Source: Foliamicus sp965115835
GTDB taxonomy: Bacteria; Pseudomonadota; Gammaproteobacteria; Steroidobacterales; Foliamicaceae
Assembly (NCBI GenBank): GCA_965115835.1
Contig: OZ220471.1
Location: 2,666,001-2,730,000, forward strand
Direction: 5' to 3'
Length of the DNA: 64,000 nt
Below the pieces are notes generated by a model. It was not told the DNA's origin. It made no database searches and saw only the letters and a list, made by a program, of their open reading frames with translations. The position numbers and the translations under genes were made by a program. This document shows positions 50,527 to 59,160 of this stretch, piece after piece; the first letter of the stretch is position 1, and every line of letters begins with the position of its first letter.

Positions 50527-51201
50527 ATGCCTTCCATGATCGATCTGCAAGGCGAACTGCGCGAGGATCGCGGCCGCCGCGCTGCCCGCCGCGCCCGCCG
50601 CGCCGGCCTTGCGCCGGCCGTGCTGTACGGCGCCGGCCGTCCCGCGCGCACGCTCTCGTTCCCCGCGGAAGTCCTGGCCCGGCGCCTTGAGGACCCCACC
50701 TTTCGCTCGCGCGTGCTCAACATACGCGTGGGCGACAAGTCGCAGCCCGCCATCGTCAAGGATGTGCATCGACACCCTTACCGCAACGAGGTTCTTCATC
50801 TGGATCTGCAGCGGGTGCGCAGCGAGGAGGCCATTCGCATGGCGGTGCCCATCACGTTGCTCAATGCCGAGCAGTCGCCGGGCGTGAAGATGGGCGGCAG
50901 CGTGTCCCACCTCCTCAACGAGTTGCATGTGGTGTGCCTGCCCGGGGACTTGCCCGAGCAAATCGAGGTGGACCTGTCCGAAGCGGAGCTGGACACCATG
51001 TTCCACATTTCGGACTTGGGCCTGCCCGAAAGGGTTTCCATCAACGAGCGCGTTCACGGAACCGCCGATCATCCGGTAGTCTCCATACACCTGCGGCGCA
51101 TCGCTCAGGTCGAGGACGAAGAAGAACAAGAAGAAGAGCTTCCGGAGGATGAGGTCGCCGCCGAGACACCGGCAGATGACGATTCCGGCGGAGAAGCCTG
51201 A
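50527..51201 (+). CDS. rplY: ribosomal protein bL25 (long, CTC type)
   Basis: 224 residues. The N-terminal 5S-binding domain is MIDLQGELREDRGRRAARRA, then LAPAVLYGAGRPARTLSFPA. The C-terminal CTC domain contains EQIEVDLSEAELDTMFHISD. The tail is acidic. It is followed by pth, whose start lies within its last codons. Confidence 0.93.
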   Translation: MPSMIDLQGELREDRGRRAARRARRAGLAPAVLYGAGRPARTLSFPAEVLARRLEDPTFRSRVLNIRVGDKSQPAIVKDVHRHPYRNEVLHLDLQRVRSEEAIRMAVPITLLNAEQSPGVKMGGSVSHLLNELHVVCLPGDLPEQIEVDLSEAELDTMFHISDLGLPERVSINERVHGTADHPVVSIHLRRIAQVEDEEEQEEELPEDEVAAETPADDDSGGEA

Positions 51202-51793
51202 CAGGCCTCCTGAGCTGATCGTCGGCCTCGGCAATCCCGGGGCCAGGCATCGTTTCAGCCGCCACAACGCGGGGTTCAGTTTCGTTGACCGGCTCATGAT
51301 CCATGCGCGCTTCAAGAGCATGGGGCTCAGGCCGGATCTGGACGCCTTCGGAGTGTTGGTGTTCATCCAGAAGATCAAGGTGTTGTTGATCAAGCCCCTC
51401 AACTACATGAACAGGAGCGGCGATGTGGTGCGCCGGGTGCTCGCGTTCGGCGAGCGGCCCGCCAACCGGATGCTGGTGGTACACGATGACCTTGATCTTC
51501 CGCCCGGTGCGGCAAGGCTCAAGTTCGGCGGTGGCCACGGCGGCCACAAGGGCCTGAGCGACGTGATCAAGCACTGCGGTGCGGATTTCCTGCGCCTGCG
51601 TCTGGGCGTGGGGCGCCCCGGTGCGGAAGGCGACGCCGGCGATGTGGCGCGCTATGTGTTGTCGCCGCCCGAGCCGTCCGAGGTGATCGCTCTGGAACGG
51701 GCCATGCGGGCGTCGCTCAAGGCGCTTGCCACCCTCTACGCCAGGGGCTTGCAGGCCGCCATGAACGAGCTCCACGCTCCCGCCGTCCACTGA
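51176..51793 (+). CDS. pth: peptidyl-tRNA hydrolase
   Basis: About 205 residues from ATG 51176 (an in-frame ATG at 51149 is possible). It has LIVGLGNPGARHRFSRHNAG with the catalytic His, KVLLIKPLNYMNRSGDVVRR, VVHDDLDLPPGAARLKFGGG and HGGHKGLSDVIKHCGADFLR. It recycles peptidyl-tRNA released from stalled ribosomes. It overlaps rplY by 26 bp. Confidence 0.95.
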   Translation: MTIPAEKPDRPPELIVGLGNPGARHRFSRHNAGFSFVDRLMIHARFKSMGLRPDLDAFGVLVFIQKIKVLLIKPLNYMNRSGDVVRRVLAFGERPANRMLVVHDDLDLPPGAARLKFGGGHGGHKGLSDVIKHCGADFLRLRLGVGRPGAEGDAGDVARYVLSPPEPSEVIALERAMRASLKALATLYARGLQAAMNELHAPAVH

Positions 51794-51839
51794 CCCGCCG
51801 GTCTTGCCGGATCGGATCCGGCCTAAACTCTCCCATGCC

Positions 51840-52889
51840 ATGAAAGCGGCGATCCTCGGTCTGCCCAATGTTGGCAAGTCCACGCTCTTCAATGCCCTGG
51901 CCGCTGCCGGGGCGCCTGTCGCGAACCGGCCTTTCTGCACCATAGAGCCGAATCTGGCCCGCGTGCCCATCGCCGACCCGCGCCTCGACGCCGTGGCCGA
52001 AGCGTCCGGCATGCAGCGCAAGGTGTACGCCACGCTGGAACTGGTGGATGTGGCCGGCCTGATGAAAGGCGCGTCGCGCGGCGAGGGCCTGGGCAACCGC
52101 TTTCTCGCCCAGGTGCGCGAGGCCGACGCCGCGGTGCATGTGCTGCGCTGCTTCGAGTCGTCGCGCGTGGCCCATGTGTCCGGCGTCGTGGATCCGGTCG
52201 ATGACGCCGAGACCGTCAACACCGAATTGCTGCTGGCCGACCTGGCCAGTGTGGAGCGCGCCCTGGACTCGGCCCGGCGTCGCGCCCGATCCGGCGAACC
52301 CGAGCTGAAGCAGCGCACGGCGGCCCTGGAAGCGCTGTACGCCGCCCTGGACTCGGGCCGCCCGCAACCAGCGCCTCCTGCTCTCCTTGCCCACTCGCTC
52401 CCGCAATTGCTCACCGCCATGCCCGCGCTCTACGCGCTCAATGTGGACGAACAGCACCTCGGTTCCGGAGGCCCTGCGGCCCGCGCCGAAGCCTACGCCG
52501 CCGCGCGCGCCGCGCCGGCTGTTCGCGTGGCTGCCGCGCTCGAATCGGAACTTGCCGCCATGCCCGCCGGCGATCAGGACTCGCTTCGCCACGGGCTCGG
52601 CATTCCGGAGCGTGTGCTCGAACGTTTCATGCAGGCGCTGCGCAGGCTCCTCAAGCTCAGCTGCTTCTTCACCGCCGGCCCTGCGGAAGCCCGAGCCTGG
52701 CTCATTCCCGAAAACGCCACCGCCTGGCATGCGGCAGGCCGCGTGCACACCGATTTCCAGAAGCGCTTCGTACGCGCCGAAGTCACCCGCTGGCAAGCCT
52801 TTGCCGGCAGCCCCCGGGCCGCTCCCGAGCTCAGGGGCCGCGACTACCGGGTGCAGGACGGCGATGTGCTCCGCTTTCGTGCGGCCTGA
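51840..52889 (+). CDS. ychF: YchF/OLA1-type ATPase
   Basis: 349 residues from ATG 51840. The P-loop is GLPNVGKSTLFNALAAAG, switch II region LVDVAGLMKGASRGEGLGNR, then FLAQVREADAAVHVLRCFES, and ALNVDEQHLG at the base-recognition site. The C-terminal TGS domain contains FFTAGPAEARAWLIPENATA and GRVHTDFQKRFVRAEVTRWQ. It is a ribosome-associated ATPase in the P-loop Obg class. Confidence 0.95.
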   Translation: MKAAILGLPNVGKSTLFNALAAAGAPVANRPFCTIEPNLARVPIADPRLDAVAEASGMQRKVYATLELVDVAGLMKGASRGEGLGNRFLAQVREADAAVHVLRCFESSRVAHVSGVVDPVDDAETVNTELLLADLASVERALDSARRRARSGEPELKQRTAALEALYAALDSGRPQPAPPALLAHSLPQLLTAMPALYALNVDEQHLGSGGPAARAEAYAAARAAPAVRVAAALESELAAMPAGDQDSLRHGLGIPERVLERFMQALRRLLKLSCFFTAGPAEARAWLIPENATAWHAAGRVHTDFQKRFVRAEVTRWQAFAGSPRAAPELRGRDYRVQDGDVLRFRAA

Positions 52890-53068
52890 GGCTGGCGGCG
52901 AAAGGCGGTGTTCTCCTCGATGCCCCCGGACGCCGGCTTGAATCGCCATTCCGCGGCCCCATATCTACGCATACAATTCCATGTCTGGCTGTTCCGCAAC
53001 GCCCGCAACGGGAGAGCGCGGCCTTTCCATCGTTCCATATCACCACACCTCCAAGGGAGAATATCCGG

Positions 53069-53335
53069 ATGAGCGAATCCAAGATTTTTGTGGACGGGCT
53101 GATGTCGGCCGTGCTGCGCGACGGCGTGGTGCGCCTGGAGTTCGGCGAGTTCGAGCCGGAAGGCGAGGGCGCCGACGAGAATGCCCCTCCCCGAATGATC
53201 CCCAAGACCCGCGTGGCCATGCCCTGGCCCGGCTTTCTGCGCACGCTGCGAATGATGCAGGAAGTGAATCAGCGGCTGCGCCAGGAAGTCGAGAAGCAGC
53301 GCGCCGCCCAGGCCAACGGCGGCACCGCCTCTTGA
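53069..53335 (+). CDS. 88-aa protein of unknown function
   Basis: The ATG follows AGGGAGAA. The sequence starts MSESKIFVDGLMSAVLRDGV and continues with an acidic middle (EPEGEGADEN), then IPKTRVAMPWPGFLRTLRMM and an amphipathic, Gln-rich C-terminal helix. There is no signal peptide or transmembrane span. The beta-strand, MPWPGFL and helix layout faintly resembles DUF3467-like small proteins (inference only). It lies 44 bp upstream of the type I secretion genes in the same orientation, so it may be part of that operon. Confidence 0.6.
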   Translation: MSESKIFVDGLMSAVLRDGVVRLEFGEFEPEGEGADENAPPRMIPKTRVAMPWPGFLRTLRMMQEVNQRLRQEVEKQRAAQANGGTAS

Positions 53336-53379
53336 AGCTCCTGCCTGCAAGCTCCTTTCCCGGCGCCGGTTGATCCGTC

Positions 53380-55170
53380 GTGAGCGCTCAGGCAGGAACC
53401 CCGGAGACCGAGCGGCATGTAACGCCCATGCGCGCCGCCCTGAACCGCTACCGGGGCGGGTTCTTGGCCATCGCCCTGTTCAGCGCGCTGGTGAACATTC
53501 TCATGCTTGTGTCGCCGGTGTACATGCTCCAGATGTACGATCGGGTGCTTACCAGCGGCAGCGTGGAAACGCTGGTGATGCTCACCATCATCGCCCTGTT
53601 CCTGCTCGCCTGCTTCGGCGTGCTCGAGTGGGTGCGACAGCGGCTGATGCAGCGTATCGGTCTGGCGCTTGGGCTGAACATGGCCAACGATGTGTTGAGC
53701 AGCGCCTTCCGCAGCAATCTCGCCAGCCGGGCGCAGAGTTCCACGCAGCCCGTTCGGGATCTGGATTCCATCCGCCAGTTCATGGCCAGCCCCACGATCT
53801 TTGCCTTCTTCGACGCCCCCTGGACGCCCATATATACGGCCGTGATCTTTCTGTTCCATCCGCTGATGGGCGCGGTGGCCGTTTTCGGCGCGCTGGTGAT
53901 CTTCACGCTGGGCATACTGGCCGAATTTCGTTCGCGCCTGCCCATGCGCGCCGCCGCCGTGGAGGCGATGCAATCTCATCAGTTGCTGGAATCTTCCATG
54001 CGCAACTCGGACTCGCTCAAGGCCATGGGCATGTTCGACGGTCTGGTCAACCGCTGGCGCGGCCGCCATCGCCGCTCGGCGGCCTTTCAGTCCTCCGCCG
54101 CCGGCCGACTGAGCGTGCTGCTGTCTGCGACCAAGGCGTTTCGCTTTTCCGTGCAGGTCACCATTCTCGGCGTCGGCGCCTATCTGGTGGTGCAGCAAAA
54201 GCTCACGGCCGGCATGATGATCGCCGGTTCGATCATCATGGGTCGTGCGCTTCAGCCCATCGAGCAGGGCATCACCGCATGGCGGGGATTCGTGGGCGTC
54301 CGTCAGGCATGGCGCAGGGTCAACGCGCTTCTGGAGGACTTCGGCAGCGAATCGCGCCCCGAAGGCCCCGGTCTGCCGCGTCCCGAAGGCAAGGTGGAGG
54401 CCGAAAACCTGAGCGCTGTTCCTCCCGGCGGCGAGACGCCCGTGGTGCGCAGCGTCAACTTTGTCTTGCAGCCCGGCACGCTTACCGGACTGGTCGGTCC
54501 CAGCGGCAGCGGCAAGTCCTCGCTGGCCAGCGTGATGATGGGCGTGTGGCCTGCTGCCGAGGGCGCATTGCGCCTGGACGGCGCCGAAATTCAGGGTTGG
54601 TCCGATCTTCTTCGCTTGCAGCACTTCGGCTACCTTCCCCAAAACGTGGAGCTGTTCGAGGGGACGGTGGCCGAGAATATCTCCAGACTGGAGAAACCGG
54701 ATGCGGATGGAGTGGTGGGCGCCGCCCGGTTGGCGGGCTGTCACGAGGTGATCATGCGCCTTCCGGACAACTATGCATCGCCTATCGGCGCGGGCGGCCG
54801 CGGCCTGTCGGCGGGCCAGCGCCAGCGCGTCGCGCTGGCCCGCGCCCTCTACGGCGATCCGGCCTTCGTGGTTCTGGACGAACCCGATTCCAATCTCGAC
54901 AGCGAAGGGCAGGAGGCGCTCGCCGGGGTGCTGGCCACGCTTGGCGAGCGCGGGATCACCACCGTCCTGATCACGCACAATCTGGGGCTGCTCCGGCGTG
55001 TGGACCAGATCGGCGTGATGACCGAGGGTCAGCTGGTCAACTTTGGCCCTCGCGACGAAGTGCTGAGCAAGTTCGCCAAGCCCAAACCGCAACCGGCCCG
55101 TCGATCGGACCGGACGGCGGAACGCTCCGCCGGCGCGGCGAGACCCATACAGGTCAAGTACACGCAATGA
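53380..55170 (+). CDS. type I secretion system permease/ATPase (PrtD-like)
   Basis: 596 residues, GTG start. The N-terminal ABC transmembrane domain begins ALNRYRGGFLAIALFSALVN, includes SPVYMLQMYDRVLTSGSVET and has about six spans. The C-terminal ATPase has Walker A GPSGSGKSSLASVMMG (about residue 373), LPQNVELFEGTVAENI, signature LSAGQRQRVALARALYG (about 476), Walker B FVVLDEPDSNLDSEG (about 496) and H-loop LITHNLGLL. It drives one-step export through HlyD- and TolC-like partners downstream. There is no C39 peptidase domain. The typical RTX substrate is not in the window. Confidence 0.95.
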   Translation: MSAQAGTPETERHVTPMRAALNRYRGGFLAIALFSALVNILMLVSPVYMLQMYDRVLTSGSVETLVMLTIIALFLLACFGVLEWVRQRLMQRIGLALGLNMANDVLSSAFRSNLASRAQSSTQPVRDLDSIRQFMASPTIFAFFDAPWTPIYTAVIFLFHPLMGAVAVFGALVIFTLGILAEFRSRLPMRAAAVEAMQSHQLLESSMRNSDSLKAMGMFDGLVNRWRGRHRRSAAFQSSAAGRLSVLLSATKAFRFSVQVTILGVGAYLVVQQKLTAGMMIAGSIIMGRALQPIEQGITAWRGFVGVRQAWRRVNALLEDFGSESRPEGPGLPRPEGKVEAENLSAVPPGGETPVVRSVNFVLQPGTLTGLVGPSGSGKSSLASVMMGVWPAAEGALRLDGAEIQGWSDLLRLQHFGYLPQNVELFEGTVAENISRLEKPDADGVVGAARLAGCHEVIMRLPDNYASPIGAGGRGLSAGQRQRVALARALYGDPAFVVLDEPDSNLDSEGQEALAGVLATLGERGITTVLITHNLGLLRRVDQIGVMTEGQLVNFGPRDEVLSKFAKPKPQPARRSDRTAERSAGAARPIQVKYTQ

Positions 55171-56558
55171 ACATCCAGCTTCAGGCGCCGCCCCAGAACT
55201 GGCGCGAGAAAGCGCTGGCCTTCCTGCGGCGCATCCTGATCACTCCTCCGAAGGTCGAGGAAGGCGAGGTTATCGATCCCCTGAGGGACCGGGCGATGTG
55301 GATCGGCGGCACGGTGGTTACCGGTGCGCTGCTCACTTTCGTCTTGTGGGGATCCCTGGCTCCCCTGGCCCAGGGCGTGGTCGCCATCGGGGTCGTCATG
55401 GTCGCGGGCGAGAACAAGACGGTCCAGCATCTTGAAGGAGGGATCGTCAAGGAGCTCATGGTGAGTGAAGGCGACACCGTGGCCGCCGGAGACACGCTCC
55501 TGATCCTCGACGACACCAAGCCGCGCGCCGAACAGGACTTGCTGGAGTCCCGCTATTACGGCGCCCTGGCCGAGATCGACCGCCTCAATGCCGAGTTGTA
55601 TTCCCGTGACGAGATCGTTTTCTCCGAAGAGTTCGAGCCCTTGCGCGGCGAGCCGCGCATCGAGGAAATCCTTCAGGCGCAGGTGGACCTGTTCAAGGAG
55701 AGGCGGTTGCAACATGCAGGGCAGATCGAGATCCTGAACGGCCGGGTGGAGCAGCTCGGCGAGAAGGTCAAGGGTCTGACCGCGCGGCGCGAGGCCGCCG
55801 AACAGGAGCGGGAGTTGCTGGAGAAGGAGGTGGCCGATCTGACCACCCTGGCCGGGAAGCAGTTGGTATCGGAGGAGACCCTCACCCAGCGCCGGCTGAG
55901 TCTGGCGACAGTCCGGGGAGAGACGGGCCAGTTTGTCGCCGAGATTGCCGGAGCGCAATTGGAGATCGGTGAAACCCGCCAGCAGGTGATCCAGCTCAAG
56001 AACGACTACCGCACCGAACTGTCTTCGGATTTGACCAAGGCCCAGAACCTCTACTTCGAGACCGGCGACCGTTTGTTCGCGGTGCGCGATCAGGTGGCCC
56101 GGACCCGTATCACCGCTCCGCAGGCGGGCAAGGTCATCAGCATGCAGGTCCACACGGTGGGCGGCGTGGTGCCTGGGGGCCAGCCCATCATGGACCTCGT
56201 GCCCGAAGACGACATCCTGATTGTGGAGGCCCAGGTGCTTCCCACCGATGTGGACAATGTCCAGGTGGGGCAGGAGGCGCGCTTGCGCATTACGCCCTTC
56301 AATCAGCGGGCCACGCCCGAACTGAGGGGCGAGGTCATTCTGGTGTCGGCGGACATCTTCACCGAGCAGCAGACGAACCTGCAGTACTACCTTGCCCGTA
56401 TCGCCATTCCCGATACGGAGTACGCCAGATTGGGGGACAAGGACATCCGCCCCGGGTTTCCGGTCGAAGTCACCTTTACCGGGGGCAAGAGGACCCTGGT
56501 GCAATACCTGGCCGACCCGCTCTTTAGCCTGGTGCGCCGCGCCATGAAAGAAGAGTGA
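55167..56558 (+). CDS. type I secretion membrane-fusion protein (HlyD/PrtE-like)
   Basis: 463 residues from ATG 55167, overlapping the ABC stop (ATGA). One inner-membrane span lies near residue 45-65. It has a lipoyl half GGIVKELMVSEGDTVAAGDT, a long coiled coil (about 120-300), and the barrel part with ARTRITAPQAGKVISMQVHT and the C-terminal PGFPVEVTFTGGKRTLVQYL. It links the ABC protein to the outer-membrane channel. Confidence 0.95.
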   Translation: MNIQLQAPPQNWREKALAFLRRILITPPKVEEGEVIDPLRDRAMWIGGTVVTGALLTFVLWGSLAPLAQGVVAIGVVMVAGENKTVQHLEGGIVKELMVSEGDTVAAGDTLLILDDTKPRAEQDLLESRYYGALAEIDRLNAELYSRDEIVFSEEFEPLRGEPRIEEILQAQVDLFKERRLQHAGQIEILNGRVEQLGEKVKGLTARREAAEQERELLEKEVADLTTLAGKQLVSEETLTQRRLSLATVRGETGQFVAEIAGAQLEIGETRQQVIQLKNDYRTELSSDLTKAQNLYFETGDRLFAVRDQVARTRITAPQAGKVISMQVHTVGGVVPGGQPIMDLVPEDDILIVEAQVLPTDVDNVQVGQEARLRITPFNQRATPELRGEVILVSADIFTEQQTNLQYYLARIAIPDTEYARLGDKDIRPGFPVEVTFTGGKRTLVQYLADPLFSLVRRAMKEE

Positions 56559-57958
56559 ACGACCGCTCCTGCTTGTCCCGCGCGACCGCCGGACCGCTCC
56601 CTTCCGGGAACCGGGTCTGCCGGTCGCTGTCCACCAGCCCTGAAATCACGGCGCTCCGCGCCTCCTGCCGAGGTCGTGCGATCCTTGCGGCGCTCGCTGT
56701 CCTGATGGTCGCGCCCGCGTCCGGCCTGCAACCTGCCCCTGGCTCCGACGCGCCCTACACGCTCGGCGAAGCCCTGCGGGACGCGCTCGAGCGCGACCCC
56801 CGCATCCGCGCTGCCGGCAGCCGCGTTTCGGAGGCCGGGGAAGAACTTGCCGAAGTTCGCAGTCTCCGCCTGCCCACCATCAGCCTTGTCGGTGGCCAGG
56901 GTTATGGATACAGCCGCAGCGAGGCGCGCAGCATTGGCGTCTACGAAGGCGATTCCCGTTCATCCGGGCTGGAAGTCAACCAGACGATCTATTCCTTCGG
57001 TCGCATCGGCTCCCGCGAGCGGGAGGCGCGAGCCCTGATTGCTTCCGCCGAGTTCGACGCGGCCGACACCCGGCAGTCGATCATGGCCGATGTTGCGGAA
57101 GCCTACGCCGGACAGATCTACAACCGCAGGATCCTGGACCGGCGCATCGAGTTCGAGGGTCTGGTCCGCCAGCAGGAGGACTCGGTGCGCGAACAGCTTG
57201 CCCTGGGAAGGTCGGACCAGACCCAGATCTATGAAGTGCTGCGGTACCTGCATCAGGCGAAGGCTTACCGCATCGAGGCGGAAACCGCCTACCAGCGCGC
57301 GAAGTTCGAGTTGGCCCGTCTGACTGGCGCCATCCGGGCCGATCTGGACGCCACGGGATTGAGCCGTCTGGAGCGCCGCCTGCCTGCCACGCTGGGGGTG
57401 GCGAAGGCCCGCGGTCGTGAAGAGGCGCCGATAGCCGGCAAGGCCCGGCAGTCCGTTGTGGTCGCCAAAAGCCGCATGGAGTCACAGCGCGCGGAATTCT
57501 GGCCTTCGCTGGAATTGAAGCTGGGCGGTTCGGACGGCCATGTGGGGGAAATCAGCACCCGGGACGCCAATGCCCAGTTGCTGCTGCGCATGCCCCTGTT
57601 CGAAGGCGGCAAGAAATTCGCCCGCTTGCGCAAGGCGCGCTATGTAGCGGAAGCCGCCGAATACAACCTTGCTGCCGATCTGGAGCAACTGGAACTGGAT
57701 GTCACCGTGGGCTGGAATCTGGCCAACGGTCTGGCGCAGACCTGCCTGGAACTGGAGCAGTCGCTGGAGGACGCCGCCGAGATCGTGTCGCTTGTCGAGC
57801 AGAGGTTGCTTGCTGGACGCGGCACTGTGCTCGACCGGCTCGAGGCCGAGGAAATCGTCGCCAATACCGACGTGACCCTGCTCGAAAAGCGCCTGGAGCT
57901 GGCGTCCGCCCGCACTCAGCTCCTCTACATCCTGGGAGCGTTATCCCCCGCCCTCTGA
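56555..57958 (+). CDS. TolC-like outer-membrane channel (type I secretion)
   Basis: 467 residues, GTG start overlapping the previous stop (GTGA). The N-terminal segment is longer than usual before a signal core ILAALAVLMVAPASG, then YTLGEALRDALERDPRI. Two OEP repeats follow: QTIYSFGRIGSREREARALI and RMPLFEGGKKFARLRKARYV. It ends TQLLYILGALSPAL. It provides the outer-membrane exit for the ABC and fusion protein upstream. Confidence 0.92.
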   Translation: MNDRSCLSRATAGPLPSGNRVCRSLSTSPEITALRASCRGRAILAALAVLMVAPASGLQPAPGSDAPYTLGEALRDALERDPRIRAAGSRVSEAGEELAEVRSLRLPTISLVGGQGYGYSRSEARSIGVYEGDSRSSGLEVNQTIYSFGRIGSREREARALIASAEFDAADTRQSIMADVAEAYAGQIYNRRILDRRIEFEGLVRQQEDSVREQLALGRSDQTQIYEVLRYLHQAKAYRIEAETAYQRAKFELARLTGAIRADLDATGLSRLERRLPATLGVAKARGREEAPIAGKARQSVVVAKSRMESQRAEFWPSLELKLGGSDGHVGEISTRDANAQLLLRMPLFEGGKKFARLRKARYVAEAAEYNLAADLEQLELDVTVGWNLANGLAQTCLELEQSLEDAAEIVSLVEQRLLAGRGTVLDRLEAEEIVANTDVTLLEKRLELASARTQLLYILGALSPAL

Positions 57959-57977
57959 CTCTCTCGGGTCGACATCG

Positions 57978-59051
57978 TTACTCGGCTTGTTCCCGGGTGG
58001 CGCCTTCCGCATATTCCTCCGCTTCCTTGCCGGCGTCCTGCCCGAGGAGCTCCTCCAGACGCAGCTCGAGGTTCTTGCCGCGGAGGTTGCGGCCCACCGT
58101 CACGCCGTCGGCGCTGACCAGGAAGCTGGCCGGGATGGCGTTGACCCGGTACATTCCCGCCACCGGACTTTCGAATGCGAGTTGGTCCGACACGTTGAGC
58201 CACTCGATGTTGTAGTCGTCCTCGGATGCCTGACGCCAGACGTCGCGGTCGTCGTCCAGATTGAAGGCGAGAATCTCGAAGCCTTGGTCCCTGAAGCGCT
58301 GGTAGGCCGCCTTGAGATGCGGAATTTCGGCAATGCACGGCCCGCACCAGGAGGCCCAGAACTCCACCAGGGTGTACTTGTTGTTCGACATGACGTCGAA
58401 CAGGCGCACTTCCTGGCCTTTCAGGTCGAGGGCGGTGAAGTCGCGGATCGCCAGGGCAAGTTCTTCCACCCGTTTGGCGGTGAACACCTTGAGGAGCTTG
58501 AAGGTGATGCTCTCGCCGAACCGGGATTCCAGTTCTTCCATGACCTCGACCTGTTCCTCGTCCTCGCCGTCCTGCCAGGCCGCCCTCAGCGCCAGGAGCC
58601 GGGCAACCGGATCCTCGTATTCCATGTAGATGGCGCGCAGCGACAGCGCCGCCGCTTCGCCCGGCTCATCCAGCGCGGCGCGGATCAGGCGGTCGTAGTC
58701 TCCGCCGTCGAAAGCGAGGGCGTCTTCCGAGGCGTCCCACAGGACCTTGTGGTTGCCGCCGGGCTCCACGATCCCGCTGGCCCTGAAGCCGTCTTTCGTC
58801 TCGCTGGCCAGCAGGTTCATCTCGATGAGCAGGGGCTCGGACAGCGGAATCTTCATGGTGGCCTCGCCGTCCTGGATGATCGCAATGCCCAGCACCTCGA
58901 AGCCTGCTTCGGTGCGCGGGTCGGAGTAGCCGATTTCGATGAGTTCGCCGTCGAATCGGTCCAGGCCCCGCGCCGTTACGGTGGTGTTGTTTTCCGCGCT
59001 CTGCGCGGCGCCGGCAGCGACGCACAGGGCAAGCAGCAGTGTTTTCTTCAT
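57978..59051 (-). CDS. exported TlpA-like thioredoxin-fold protein
   Basis: 357 residues from ATG 59051 (GAGGAGAAC upstream). The signal peptide is KKTLLLALCVAAGAAQSAEN. An N-terminal beta-rich region of about 100 residues resembles the DUF4369-type fold. A helical middle follows. The C-terminal TlpA/AhpC-TSA domain has FTALDLKGQEVRLFDVMSNN, the WCGPC active site (C236, C239) in FWASWCGPCIAEIPHLKAAY, and the cis-Pro loop VNAIPASFLVSADG. A periplasmic thiol-disulfide role is predicted. It follows the large minus-strand gene and converges with the TolC-like gene (19 bp gap). Confidence 0.9.
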   Translation of the reverse strand: MKKTLLLALCVAAGAAQSAENNTTVTARGLDRFDGELIEIGYSDPRTEAGFEVLGIAIIQDGEATMKIPLSEPLLIEMNLLASETKDGFRASGIVEPGGNHKVLWDASEDALAFDGGDYDRLIRAALDEPGEAAALSLRAIYMEYEDPVARLLALRAAWQDGEDEEQVEVMEELESRFGESITFKLLKVFTAKRVEELALAIRDFTALDLKGQEVRLFDVMSNNKYTLVEFWASWCGPCIAEIPHLKAAYQRFRDQGFEILAFNLDDDRDVWRQASEDDYNIEWLNVSDQLAFESPVAGMYRVNAIPASFLVSADGVTVGRNLRGKNLELRLEELLGQDAGKEAEEYAEGATREQAE

Positions 59052-59160
59052 GGTTGTTCTCCTCGTCGGGGGGCGGGTTTGCAGGACAAGCTCCCCGCCA
59101 CATGGGTGCGGGCGCCGGGGACTGCAAGCCCGGCTTTTCGGGGGGGCGCCGGCATGAGGG

